Shown: in pieces, positions 1 through 28,881 of the stretch
Layout of the letters: the number at the start of each line of letters is the position of its first letter
Position numbering within the stretch: position 1 is the first letter of the stretch
NCBI GenBank assembly: GCA_023101885.1
Contig: JALPQD010000160.1
Location: forward strand, 2,761,188-2,825,187
Direction: 5' to 3'
DNA length: 64,000 nt
DNA from: Typhlomys cinereus
Taxonomy: Eukaryota > Chordata > Mammalia > Rodentia > Platacanthomyidae
Program-made: the position numbers and the translations under genes
The notes under the pieces: model-generated
Told to the model about the DNA's origin: nothing
The model's input: the letters and a program-made list of their open reading frames with translations, nothing else
The model's database searches: none

Positions 1-18479
<18,479 letters not shown>

Positions 18480-18526
18480 GACGCACACCTGTCTGGGATG
18501 CTGGCCGGGCCGCGACAGCTCCCGCC

Positions 18527-18540
18527 GTTACCGGGACAAC
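18527..18540. promoter_or_regulatory. X-box-like RFX site in the IFT172 promoter
   Basis: The 14-mer GTTACCGGGACAAC fits the RFX X-box pattern GTNRCC-N(1-3)-RGYAAC with one mismatch, in the second half-site. It lies 48 bp upstream of the IFT172 start codon. RFX factors acting through X-boxes close to the transcription start are the known drivers of IFT genes. Position and sequence are seen; binding is inferred. Confidence 0.7.
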
Positions 18541-18829
18541 CGGCCAAGCGGCCGCGGCGCCAGCCGCTGACGCAGAGGCGACGGGAGCGCGACACGCGTC
18601 CTGCGTCACGTCGTAGGTTCCTGGCGGAGAAGCCCGCGGGCCGTGCGCAAGCGCAGTGACCTCTAGGGCGGGACCACCGAAAGGGTTGGACGAGCTCGCT
18701 CCTCGGCCAATTCCGTAGCTGCATGCAAACCAGCGGCAAAGCCGCCCCCCCCCCCCGAGGCTTGGGCGCGCGCGGGGTCGACGTCATCACATGCCTAGTC
18801 TGGCTCGGGTGTTCGCAAAAGTGGTTGAA

Positions 18830-20785
18830 CGCTGTGTGAGTTCTTAAACTCGCGGCGCCAGCAGGGCAGTTGCTGCGTTAGGCAGAAAGGCAGTTAACAG
18901 ATTGGAAACACCCTCCAAAGTTATGTGACATGCAGATTTAACCTCAAGGCTACTCCTGAAAGGTAACAGTGCACGAGGGGGTGGATGCTTGCCTGGTACT
19001 GAACGAAGTGCAAACATACATTATATTATTTAATCTCCAGTCCGCCATTTGAAAGGTGTAGCAGTACCAGTCCCGTTTTACATGCCAGGAGGCAGGATTA
19101 CAGGGGTCGCTTTTCCAGGTTTTAACAGCCAGTAAAAGGTGGAATTGGGGTTCTACTTAGAGCTAGTAGGCTAAATTTCCCTTTATGTTTTTTACCTTAC
19201 TGTCTTCATGCCCAACTATTGTAGCCTGTAACATTCCCGCCCCAAGAAATGATTTCCAGAGACTGAGATAAAGTGTGTTGGAAACAGTGGCCAAGGCTGG
19301 GTAATGAACTCACTGGGTAATAGTGAGCTCATGATTGCTAGCTTGCTTAAATCTGGATGCTTTTGGGTCCAGATGAGCGTTTGGCTTGGTGGTAGCTACT
19401 AAGATTCCCTTTCCTCCAACCTCCACATTCAGAGCAAAAGTTCTGCTCGATGGTCAGTGCCCCCTAATGGCCACTTGGTGCTTGCAAAAGCGAGGATGTG
19501 GGGGGTGGGGAGGTGTCTCAAGGTTGAGAGACTGACCACACTTTCTGGTCTGGGCAAGAGACCAAGATATCATCTTACAAAGGGAGCGACTTCCCCTTCT
19601 ACTTCCCTTGGTGCGCCTACAAATCCTGAGGCTATAAAGTCCTCTTGTTCCCCTCATCCACGCCTTTCTCCCCCTTTTCCTACTGATTGGCCCAGTGGTT
19701 CTGGAACATCATGAAACTTCCTTCTAGTCCGTGGTGTGGCATGTTTGGGGGGCAAAACCTTACAGTAGCTTAAAGTTAAGTTGTATGATACCTGGGTTTA
19801 GGGTTTGGTTTAACAAAAAAGATACTGTTTTCTTGATCTTTCTTTTGGATTAGGGTTTTCTTAAAAAATTCTTTAGTCTAATTTCTTGCAACATAGTAGA
19901 TTAAAATGCAGAAAAGGAGTTATCCCTAGACCTTCTCTAGAATGATCCTAGGTTGGCAAGATGTGCACTTCCCATGTTCTCTCTGGACTCTGGGTTCCAA
20001 AGTCTACTCCCCACAGCAGTTGTAATACTCATGGGTATTTCTCTTGAGTCTATCGGCTCCCTCTGGGGAATTAAGAACAAGCAGAGGAAGGCCCACATTT
20101 TTACAGGAAACAAACAGGTCCCCAAACCCAAACTGAATTCTTTTTGACAGGGAAGTCCAAGTCTCTCTCTCTCTCTTTTTTTTTTTTTTTTATTTCCAAA
20201 ACCCTCCTCTGAATATGTGACAAGAGTATAAATACTCATTTATGGATTACAATGATCATTAATGTTGAACAGACAGGGACAGAGATGAAAGAGAAGCACT
20301 GGAATGCACAGGCTGAGGACAGGTTCACCAAGTGACCCATTAGTGTGGCTGCTCTTTCATCCCCAACACAAGCCTTAACCCATCTGCCAGGGGTGGAGGA
20401 AGGAATCAGGAGAATTAACAGTGGACAGAGCTGTAACTCAGAGCACAGGCCTACTCTGCATAAGATGCTGGGTCAAGACAGAAAGGCTACCTACCCTTTT
20501 ATATGCCATAACTTGGTTTCTACTGATGCAGGGGAAAATTGTAGCTTTCTCTCCTTATTTTCCCCTTCTCATCCAATAAAATAAAAGAAGTTAACATTTA
20601 AGATTCCTATACCCCTTCTTCCTTGCTCTTTTCCACCCTAAAATTTTAGGCTTAACATTGACATGAACACCTTATAATGAATGTGTTTCTGTAAACTGAT
20701 GGTGGCAAAGGGGACTTTGGAGAGTCGGGCAAGAAACAAGGTGGGGAGATAGCTTCAGCATACTATACGGTATACCATACAGTCA
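18830..20785. other. Intergenic interval between the IFT172 promoter and the FNDC4 3' end
   Basis: It holds a decayed MIR at about 19,010-19,165 and otherwise unique-looking sequence. There is a short (CT)n-poly(T) run at 20,162-20,191. No open frame here resembles a known protein. Confidence 0.7.
19455..19470 (-). promoter_or_regulatory. Strong CTCF-like motif between IFT172 and FNDC4
   Basis: CAGTGCCCCCTAATGG agrees with 15 of 16 positions of the reversed CTCF core pattern YRSYGCCMYCTRSTGG and continues into CCA. It lies about 1 kb from the IFT172 promoter, outside any repeat I can recognise. Confidence 0.55.
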
Positions 20786-20806
20786 GCTCCAGTTTTTCCA
20801 AGAATC

Positions 20807-20812
20807 TTTATT
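20807..20812 (-). terminator. FNDC4: FNDC4 polyadenylation signal
   Basis: AATAAA on the minus strand, about 550 bp after the FNDC4 stop codon at 21,363. Cleavage is expected near 20,790. The interval 20,813-21,362 is then the 3' UTR. Confidence 0.75.
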
Positions 20813-21362
20813 GGAAAAATGTCCCAGGGGTGAGATCACCAGCAGCTGGAGGGGCTGCCAGGTGAGGGAGGAGCACCTGAGGCTCCGTGGAAGACGTTGG
20901 AGTAGTGCAGTGCGTCGTCTGCCTCTAGGCTTGGATGATTGCCTCTTACTTCCTGGAGGAAGGCAAGTATCCACAGAAAACACCCCTCTCTGAGGCCCAG
21001 AGGCAAGCTGTGGGGGGCAGCTAGGGGTGCCAAAAGTCCTGATACAAGTGAAATGGGACCCCTATTTGGGACCTAATGTGATAGGGTCAGACCAGTGACT
21101 CTCCCCTGGACCGGGGGAGTGGGAGGAGATACTCCATCTACTGTCCACTCCCCAGATCCAGGGATGCAGATTCTAACAGACCTACCTTCTGGCCCTGCTC
21201 ACAGTGGAAAGAAGATGGGTACCAGCCTGAGATTGTGGGAGTGCATTGCCCTCTGAGAGTCTAGGACGGATCACCATCTTAGGCTTTCCCTGACCCCATC
21301 CCACCCCAGGTTGTAAGTGCATCTCTCTTCTGGTTCTGTTTCTTCACCAAAGTGCCGTTTGC

Positions 21363-23234
21363 TCAAACATCGATGGTGTTGATGGATGGTGACTTTTTCT
21401 GTGAAAGAAAAGGACTTGGGTAACTCCAGCAAGGTAATAGCTGCCACCCCCTGCTTTCTCGACTTCCTGAATCCCAGGCTTTCTGTTCTTTTCCCTCTCC
21501 TGCCCACCCTTAGTCTTCTGCCTTTCAGTGAATATCCCTCTCACCCAAATCACCCTTCTCGTTCCCTCGTTGGCCCCTACATCACCTGTCTTGTCCCTAC
21601 TGGCCTTCCCTGAGGACTCTGTTCCGACCCCTTCCCCTTCTCTTTAGGGTTATTGTTGGAGTCGTTGTCCTTGATGATGTCATACTGACGGCAGAACAGC
21701 CCGATTACAGCTGAAACATAACAATGTCATTTGAGACTTGTTCTTGACATCTCCGTTCATAGCCTTGAAGGAGACAGAGATCCGCGCACACAACTTCTAG
21801 AAAATCCTTGAATTCCAGATGCTATGCAGCCCCCACCAATAGCTTCCTCTCATCCTCTAAACTTGTCCTGGCAATTACCCCCTTGTGAACATCCCCAGCC
21901 CACACCACCCCCCCACACCCTACTTTTCTTTCTTTTTTCTCCTGATGGATGGCTTTCCATCACCATGGAGTCAGTCCAGCTCTCCCAGCCCCTGGTTACC
22001 CATCCAGCTTGCTTACGCACCAGCCCACATGAGCAACACCACCACGATGATGACCACTTCCCCTGTCTGCAATGGCCGCTCTCCATCCAGACCTTCCACC
22101 GTTATGTCACCTGAAAGAGGAGATGATCTTTGGGGCTACAGGGCATCTACTGGAAAGCTCCCACACATGCAGAAGAGTAGGGTTATAGAGTTAGATCTCT
22201 GAGGCTTCGAGGTGGCCCTCCGAGGGAGAGTCACTGGTAAACAGACAGCAGTTAGAGATCAAAAGACAGACAGAGGGAACTCAGCATGCAGGCTGCAGCG
22301 GAAGGATGTGATATAAGTTTGGGTGAAAAGAAGCCTAAAACCATCCTCCCAAAGGACTCATTAGCAGCCCGCCTATTGCTGGTCCCCTGCCCACCTGTTT
22401 TTCCTTCCTTTCCTGGCAGCAGAGCCAATTAAGTCATCCCAGCTAGACCATTGCTAGCCTTGGGGAAGTACACCAGGCTTAAAGTCCAGGTAAAAAGTCA
22501 GAGAATCTGCTAACGCAGGCCCTCACCTGGGCTGGAGCTATTGGAGGGCAGCCGATCGGAACCTTTGAGTGTGCGGAAGTGCACCCGAGGTCCTGGGGGG
22601 CTCTCCCCCCGGAGTCCGATGCTCCTGACCTGCACCGTGTAGTCGCTATCTTCAGCCAAACCCCAGAGGGCACAGGCTCTTGTGGTGGTATTCACCTCCC
22701 TGATGACACGTTGCCCTGGTCCATTTTGTCGCTGCGAGTGAGATGAGAAGAGAGGACGGCAGCCTAGCCCCAACTCCTGGGCTCAGCTCAGGACCTGGGG
22801 GCACCCGTGCCCTCTACCGGCCTAGGATGGAGGTAGCCGAAGGGATGATCAGAGACCCAAGGACACAGGTTAGGGAAGCAGAAAGGTGATTCATACTTGC
22901 TGGGAAATAGAGTAGCCAATGACGATGTTGCCTTCTGGGACGTCCCAGGACACAGTGGCCGAGTTGGCTCTGAGGTGAGTGACAGTCACATTCACAGGAG
23001 AAGGTGGTCGGTCTGTGGGGTTGGTTACACGGTGTTAACAGGTTATACAGGTTTCACCCCTACACTAGCTCTGGCTGATCCTCCCATCCCCATTCCGGGG
23101 TCACTTTACTCACCTGCGCGCACAAAGCCCAGGTCACAGCTGACCAGCAGGAGGACCGTGGGGCTTAGATATGGGGAGAGTGGCGTCAGCGAAGTCATGG
23201 TCCCCACCGAGTTCGCTGGGGGGCCCGGGAGCAT
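21363..23234 (-). CDS. FNDC4: FNDC4, complete coding region (230 residues)
   Basis: Fibronectin type III domain-containing 4 is a type I membrane protein whose FN3 ectodomain is shed. It is the closest paralogue of FNDC5/irisin and has anti-inflammatory roles in gut and fat. Coding exons: 23114-23234, 22897-23012, 22527-22731, 22021-22110, 21586-21710, 21398-21363 (TGA). All junctions are GT-AG and in phase. Order in the protein: leader with hydrophobic SPTVLLLVSCDLGFVRA (about residues 24-40), FN3 domain from RPPSPVNVTVTHLRANSATV to VRSIGLRGESPPGPRVHFRT (about 42-135), stalk, membrane span VVIIVVVLLMWAAVIGLFC, and a short tail ending SINTIDV, which looks like a PDZ ligand. N-glycosylation sequons NVT and NTT are present. 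I chose the upstream ATG (23,232-23,234) because the known proteins also have a short extension before the second Met. The second in-frame ATG is at 23,196-23,198 and would give 218 residues. Confidence 0.95.
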
Positions 23235-23430
23235 CCGCTTGACATCCAGGCGGGGCTCCTGGAGGAGGAAGGAGTCAAGGGGTCAGGACTGCCCAGGACG
23301 AGCCGTGCGTGGCAGCTCTCCTAGGTTTTCCACCGCTCACAGCCTATGCTCCCCACGTCTTTCCCGCCTCCGCGTAACCCCACCCCCACCCCAACCTCCC
23401 GGGCAGTCCGCCCGGCCCACACCCACCTGC
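23235..23430 (-). promoter_or_regulatory. FNDC4: FNDC4 5' UTR junction and likely noncoding exon 1
   Basis: The first coding exon has a 3' splice site (CTCCTCCAG) ending at 23,259, so it is preceded by an intron in the 5' UTR. A fitting donor, GCAG followed by GTGGGT, is at 23,427/23,426. An upstream noncoding exon in the CpG island is therefore likely. Confidence 0.6.
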
Positions 23431-23860
23431 GGGGTCCTCTCGGTCGGTCAGGCCTTGGGGGGCTGCCCGGTGCCCAGAGGGCGGCCCATCGCCCGCCGGT
23501 GGCGCGGTTCCTACCCCATCCCGGCGCCGGCCCGCCCTAGGCGGGCAGCGCGGGCCGAGCTGCGGGGCCGAGGACAGAAGCGGGCAGCGCGGGGCCGCGG
23601 GTCTGCGAGGGTCCCCAGAACCTGCACGGGCCGCGCGGTCTGCTCCCGAGCGGGGGGCGTAGTCGGAGAGGCCTGGCTGCTGGCCCGGCCCCGGGTGCGG
23701 CTGCGGAAGCCGGCCTCCTGCAGCGGGATGTGACCGTCCCGGCCGGCCAGCCGCCGCCTTCTGCAGAGCTGGCCCCGCGCGCTCCGCCGCAGCCCGGCCG
23801 GGACGCGGGCCCGCCCCGCCCCGCCGGGGTTCTCGGCGCCGTCATCCCCCTCCCCCCAGC
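23350..23860. promoter_or_regulatory. FNDC4: CpG island promoter of FNDC4
   Basis: Half a kilobase is extremely rich in C+G and CpG, with several GGGGCGGGG/CCCGCCCC-type Sp1 words. It gives long open frames on both strands (for example 22,897-23,733 on plus and 23,537-24,052 on minus) that match nothing and are products of composition. Confidence 0.8.
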
Positions 23861-25337
23861 CTGTTCTCTTGGGGCTCCTCCCACGACCCTCCCAATGGCT
23901 GCCTCCCGGGCCCCCATCCCTTGGCTCTGACTGCTCCAGTCGATGAGTTGGCTGGGGCACCCGGAAAGGCTCAGGATGCCAGGGTCCCGGGCACCTGGCA
24001 GAGCCCCTCCTTCCTGGGATGATATTAGCTTAGTTGGGAAGAGGCGTTCCACCTCTGTTGCGGGAGGAGGCTGAGAGGAGACAGAGTGATAGCGATAATA
24101 ATTGTTTTAACAATCCCTTGTAGACTGCGTCAGCTTTTAAATCTGTTACCCATTCATGATCCGATTTGATTCTGTTCACGTTGTCATTCATTCGTTCATT
24201 TATTCAGCAAATATTTACTGAGCATCTTCTATGCGTCTGGCATTAGGATCTGGAGGTACAGCAAGTTGTTTTTTAAAAGAATGTTGGGCTTGTAGGAACA
24301 ATTACAAAGCAGATTCATATATAAAGATGTGCACATTCTGCTGTCTGTCTGTCTGTCTAAGAGAGCAGTTAGCCTGCCCTTCAGGTTTTCCACCTGTAAA
24401 GCAGGGAGTATAAAACCTCACAGGGTTGTTGGGGATCAAAAGAGACAATTACAAAGGCTCTTTAGACATTCACTGCTGTGTAAATGGGTGTTTACCATCA
24501 ACACCAGTACATTACTTGCTGCATTCCTTCAGTAGACTTGTAAATCCTTAAATTATTCCATACTTTGGCTGATTATGAAGTCTAGAGAATTTGCGTGCGA
24601 GTCCCTAGTTTGGCCTGCTTTGTGATCTTAAATAACTAACTTAACTTCTCTGGGACTGTTTCATCATCTGAAAACAGACTATCAACATCCGCTTCTCAGG
24701 CTAGGTGTATCCAGTGAGATTCTGTATGTGAAATGTCCATGGGTCGGGGTGAACAGGGGCTGGCTGTATTTAGGGCAGGTTCTTTGATTCTCATTCCCAC
24801 TGCAGTATTTCTATTTTGGTGTCACTCTCCCTCTGTGGTACCCAGTTCAGTGGAAGCTCACCTGGGGCTCTGCAGCTTCTGTCGAATGTGTTACAGAGAG
24901 GACAAAATGGGCCAGTAGGACAGGGGAGGGCCGTGTGCTGAGCTTGTGATCAAGCCGTGGCCCTCTGACTTCTGCTAACCCCCAGGACCCTGATCTCTGC
25001 CCTCCCAAGGTCCCAGAGCCCCTCTTGTCCAGGGAGTCTTGTGGGCCCCAGGTGGTCATTTTGCCGGTCTGGGCTTTGGGCCTTCCAGAAAAGAGAGCAT
25101 TGTGCCCTCTGGTCCTCCCCTTCAAGAGACCAAACTGGCAACTCAGAGTGTGTGCAGAGAGCCCTCCCTCCCCCACACCTCTCCCTGGGACCAGGGGCCT
25201 AAGAGACGGGCGGGTGTTGCAAGGACAAATGTAGGGGTGGTGCTCAGAGAGGCAGGAGTCTTGGGTTAATCATCTCTGGGGCTCAGCTGCCAGCTGGAGC
25301 AAAGAGACTGTGACCAAGCGGAACACAGCGTGAGACC
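23861..25337. other. Intergenic FNDC4-GCKR interval
   Basis: The two genes are arranged head to head. The interval holds an L2/MIR-like stretch at 24,180-24,260 ('TTCAGCAAATATTTACTGAGC') and a MIR core at 24,570-24,690 ('TAACTTCTCTGGGACTG'). Nothing else is recognisable. Confidence 0.6.
25263..25275 (+). promoter_or_regulatory. Possible HNF1 half-site relic upstream of GCKR
   Basis: GGTTAATCAT matches one arm of the HNF1 palindrome (GTTAATNATTAAC); the other arm is absent. It lies about 70 bp above the broken GCKR start codon. Liver genes including GCKR are HNF1-driven, but this match is weak. Confidence 0.25.
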
Positions 25338-25396
25338 AGCCAGGCACCAAGAGATTTCAGCATGTGGTGGAGACCCTGCAGCCCGGCGAGTGGGAG
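25338..25396 (+). pseudogene. GCKR: GCKR exon 1 remnant: start codon destroyed
   Basis: Reads PGTKRFQHVVETLQPGEWE in frame directly after ACC-AG, where ACC-ATG is expected, so the T of the start codon is deleted. The donor after GAG (25,396) is GC instead of GT. GC donors can work weakly, but no in-frame upstream ATG replaces the start. Confidence 0.9.
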
Positions 25397-25858
25397 GCGG
25401 ACCACTTCATTCAGCTCCAGCCTTCTGCCCTGATTCCTAGGATGGTTTTAAATCTGAATTTGCCTCCGTGTTGTGTTTCTGTTCCCTTCCACCTTTTTTC
25501 CTTTTCCTCCTCCTCCTCTTAATTCTTTTCCTTTCTCTTTGAGACACGGTCTCATGTAGCCCAGGCAGGCCTCAACATCTCTGAATCTGAGGGATGGCCG
25601 TGAACCCCTGATTCTCTTACAGTCGCTTTTCAAGTGCTGGGATTGTAGGCTCTTGTCACTGTGACCAGCACTGTACTAGATCAGAACCCTGAGCCAGGGC
25701 TGAGTACTTGTGTGAAACGTGCGACCCCAAACCACCGTGTTCGGGGTTGTGTGTGTGTGAAGTGCGTGAATCCACACTGTGCCACTCCCACCTCCAGACC
25801 AGCAGGCGGGAAACAGACCTTGGCTTCCCGCTCCATCCTTGTGCCCTCTTCTCTCTAG

Positions 25859-26014
25859 TTGTCAGGGTACCAGGCAGGTGTGCTGGTCGCAGAGAAGTCA
25901 AATCCCCTGACCCGGAACTTGGACAAAGCAGATGCAGAACAAATTGTTCAACTGCTGGGGCAACGTGATGCTGAGATCTTCCAGGAGGAGGGCCAAGCTG
26001 TGCCCACGTACCCA
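25859..26014 (+). pseudogene. GCKR: GCKR exon 2 remnant: open
   Basis: 52 codons, the expected number, from LSGYQAG through EKSNPLTRNLDKADAEQIV to EEGQAVPTYP. The acceptor CTAG is present. The donor survives as CCA-GTGACC, although the usual final G of the exon is lost. Confidence 0.92.
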
Positions 26015-26178
26015 GTGACCAGACCATGCCCCAGGATATTGTAAACACAGAGGCCAAGCCAGCCACATCTCAACCTCTGCCCTCCCACACGGCCCACTCC
26101 TGTTATTGGAAACCTGAGCGCTCTCCTCTCTCCTCCCAACCCTTCCGCCTTCTTTGCTTGCTTCTGACACCTGCCCAT

Positions 26179-26247
26179 TGACTATACAACGAGTCAGTTC
26201 TGACCTCCACAGTGCAAGTTTCTGGGGAAGTTCAGGGAGCGCTGAAG
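26179..26247 (+). pseudogene. GCKR: GCKR exon 3 remnant: stop at first codon, both splice sites lost
   Basis: 23 codons, the expected length, reading LYNESVLTSTVQVSGEVQGALK. The first codon, normally Arg (CGA-type), is TGA at 26,179-26,181, as expected from CpG decay. The acceptor AG has become AT and the donor GT has become GA. Confidence 0.88.
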
Positions 26248-26493
26248 GAACGAACCTGCCACCTGCTCCATCAGAACACTTGTGTTCCCTCTGACTTCCT
26301 CCTCTGAAGGGGGTTCACTTATCACTTTTGTAGATGTTAATTCCTCTTTGTCTTGCTTCTCCCTTTTGGATCCTCACTATCATCCCAGTCATCGATAATA
26401 ACGGTAAGTATTAGCTTCATGATGCTTTGATCATTGACAAGGTACCTTTACTCCATTACGCTCACAAAAACCTGAACTTGGTGGTTCTGTCTG

Positions 26494-27655
26494 TTTTTTC
26501 TTCTTCTCCTTCTCCTCCTCCTCCTCCTCCTCCTCTTCCTTCTCCTCCTCCTCCTCCTCCTCCTTCTTCTCCTCCTTCTTCTCCTCCTCCTTCTTCTTCT
26601 CCTTCTTCTTCTCCTTCTTCTCCTTCTTCTTCTTCTCCTTCTTCTTCTCCTTCTTCTTCTCCTTCTTCTTCTTCTTCTCCTTCTTCTTCTCCTTCTTCTT
26701 CTCCTTCTCCTTCTTCTTCTTCTCCTTCTCTTCTTCTTCTTCTTCTCCTTCTTCTCCTTCTCCTTCTTCACCTTCTCCTTCTTCTCCTTCTCCTCCTCCT
26801 CCTTCTCCTCCTCCTCCTCCTTCTTCTCCTCCTCCTTCTCCTCCTTCTCCTTCTCCTCCTTCTCTCTTCTCCTCCTTCTCCTTCTCCTCCTCCTTCTTCT
26901 TCTCCTCCTCCTCCTTCTTCTTCCTTCTTCCTCCTTCTCTTCTCCTCCTTCTTCTCCTTCTTCTCCTTCTTCTTCTCCTTCTTCTCCTTCTCCTCCTTCT
27001 TCTCCTTCTCCTCCTTCTTCTTCTCCTTCTTCTCCTTCTCCTTCTCCTCCTCCTCCTTCTCCTTCTCCTCCTCCTCCTCCTCCTCCTCCTCTCCTCCTCC
27101 TCCTCCTCCTTCTCCTCCTCCTTCTCCTCCTCCTTCTCCTTCTCCTCCTCCTTCTCCTTCTCCTCCTTCTCCTTCTTCTCCTTCTCCTCCTTCTTCTCCT
27201 TCTCCTCCTCCTTCTCCTCTCCTCCTCCTTCTTCTTCTCCTCCTCTCTCCGCCTTCTTTCTTCCCCTTCTCCTCCTTCTCCTCTCTTCTCCTCCTCCCTC
27301 CTTTCCTCTCTCTTCTCCTCTTCCCTTCTCCTCCTTCTTCTCTTTCTCCGCTCTCTTCTTTCTCCTCCTCCTCCCTCTCCTTCCTCCTTCTCCTTTCCTC
27401 TTCTTCTTCTTCTTTTCCTTCCTCCCCTCTCTTCTTCTCTTCTCCTTCTCCTTCTTCTTCTCTTCTCCTCTCCCCTCCTTCTCTCCTCCCTCCTCCTCCT
27501 CCTCCTCCTTCCTCTCCTCCTCCTTTCCTTCTCCTTCTTTCTTCTCCTTTTTCTTCCTTTTTCTCCCTTCTTATTCTCCTCCCTTATTCTTACTTCTTCG
27601 TCTTCTTACTTCCGTTCTCCTCCTTCTCCTTCTCCTTCTTCTTCTTCTTCCTTTC
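26494..27655 (+). repeat. 1.16-kb polypyrimidine (CTT/CCT)n tract in GCKR intron 3
   Basis: The plus strand is almost only C and T, in TCC, TTC and CTT triplet mosaics. One uninterrupted pyrimidine run covers 26,771-27,250 (480 bases). The open frames of 417 aa (plus) and 107 aa (minus, almost all Arg/Lys) are products of composition, not proteins. Confidence 0.97.
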
Positions 27656-28023
27656 AATGCCAGAAAAGAAAGAAGGATAATCACAGTAACTTGTCCAAAT
27701 GTACCCAACTAATAATACATGCTGGATAATTCTGCTTTCATTGTTTGTTTTTATTTAGTTGACAAAGCTGCCCTCAGTCCCTTCTGGGATAAGTAAGGGT
27801 TTTAATAAATAGCTTAACCAGAAAGAGGAGCCAAGCTGGTTTCTTTCCCCAGCCCAGCGTTCCTTGTGCTACCTCACATGGCTTATGTTCTGTTCAGTTT
27901 TATGATGGATGGAGTGATAAGGAGTCTCTTTACTTCCTCCTCCATTGCTGGCAAAGAAAGGAGCATGCGTCTTTACCCAGCCCGAGCTGGCGTCTGATCA
28001 CCCGGACATCTTTCCTTCCTCAG

Positions 28024-28092
28024 GAGCCAGGCGGGGGCCTGGTGGTGCTGAGTGGAGGGGACACCTCTGGCTGGATGGCATTCCTCATGCCA
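28024..28092 (+). pseudogene. GCKR: GCKR exon 4 remnant: open but with altered sugar-phosphate loop
   Basis: Reads EPGGGLVVLSGGDTSGWMAF then LMP, with good AG and GTGAGC splice sites. The family motif is SGGGTSGRMAF in the first SIS domain; here the third Gly is Asp and the Arg is Trp. Both changes would harm phosphosugar binding even if the exon were translated. Confidence 0.9.
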
Positions 28093-28190
28093 GTGAGCAT
28101 GCTAGTCACTTGTTTTCCTCCCTACCCTTTCTGGGAATGATCCCCAGAACTACAGAACTCATCATAGGTTAAGTTCTCCCCCTCGCTAGA

Positions 28191-28250
28191 CTCCCCCTCT
28201 CCCTCTCCCTCTCCCTCTCCCTCTCCCTCTCTCTCTCTTCCTCTCTCCCA
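28191..28250 (+). repeat. (CTCCCT)n hexamer repeat
   Basis: About eight CCCTCT units grade into (CT)n. It is a second pyrimidine-rich run in the GCKR pseudogene, shortly after exon 4. Confidence 0.9.
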
Positions 28251-28496
28251 CAGAAAAGATCCCACCATGGAGTCCCATTTCTCTGACCCCACTTGATCTC
28301 ACCACACTTTTGCTGACATCACTTCATCTAACACATCTCTAATTAATTGTCCCTAAGTTGCATCTTGAAGTGAGTTTCCAAGAAGAACTGGGCTAAGAAT
28401 TGGCCTGAGTGTCCTATGTCTTCTCTATTCTAGAAGCTGAGAGTCCATGTTAATTGTTCTTCCAGTCATTCATTTCCTCTTCCCCTCCACTGACAG

Positions 28497-28569
28497 GTCT
28501 CCTTTAACCAGCTAATGTGAGGTCCAGATAAAAACCTCTTTACACATCCCTCCTGGCAGGAGGGGACAG
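28497..28569 (+). pseudogene. GCKR: GCKR exon 5 remnant: TGA, 1-bp deletion, GC donor
   Basis: VSFNQLM is followed by TGA at 28,518-28,520, where Lys is expected. The exon is 73 nt against an expected 74, so the KPLYTY-like part is out of frame. The donor reads GACAG-GCGAGT. Confidence 0.85.
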
Positions 28570-28881
28570 GCGAGTCACCTGTGAATGTGGACTAAATATG
28601 CCCCTTTTAGAAACTGCATTTGAGTGAGTTTGGGCAAAGACTGTTAAACCTGCCCCAGTCCCCAGCATTCCTGATTGCCTTACACATTTGGCCCCAGGCA
28701 TCTATTTAAGTTGCCTGCCTGACCTTTGTAGGTAGCTGAGGTTTTATGTTGAGTGTCTATCAAGGTGCTTAATGAACAATAGGTGCCCATTCACTGAGTT
28801 TTCTTCCACCCCTTTCTCTCGGCCTTTCCTTCCCTAATACACTCTAGCCACCTACTTCCTAGTCAGCGCCACTGACCAGAA

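Noticed and set aside
22897..23733. 278-residue plus-strand open frame
   Set aside because: Antisense to FNDC4 exons and running into its CpG island; open only because of high GC. No similarity to a known protein.
23511..24052. 149- and 171-residue minus-strand open frames upstream of FNDC4
   Set aside because: GC-driven frames in the CpG island; they do not splice into the FNDC4 reading frame.
25859..26044. GCKR made from an internal start in exon 2
   Set aside because: Downstream exons carry several stops, frameshifts and lost splice sites, so no alternative start rescues the protein.
26448..26771. 107-residue Arg/Lys-only open frame on minus
   Set aside because: Mirror image of the same purine/pyrimidine repeat.
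26427..27680. 417-residue open frame rich in Ser/Pro/Leu/Phe
   Set aside because: It is a translation of the C/T-only tract; no stop codon can occur on plus in such DNA. It has no gene signals and lies in a pseudogene intron.
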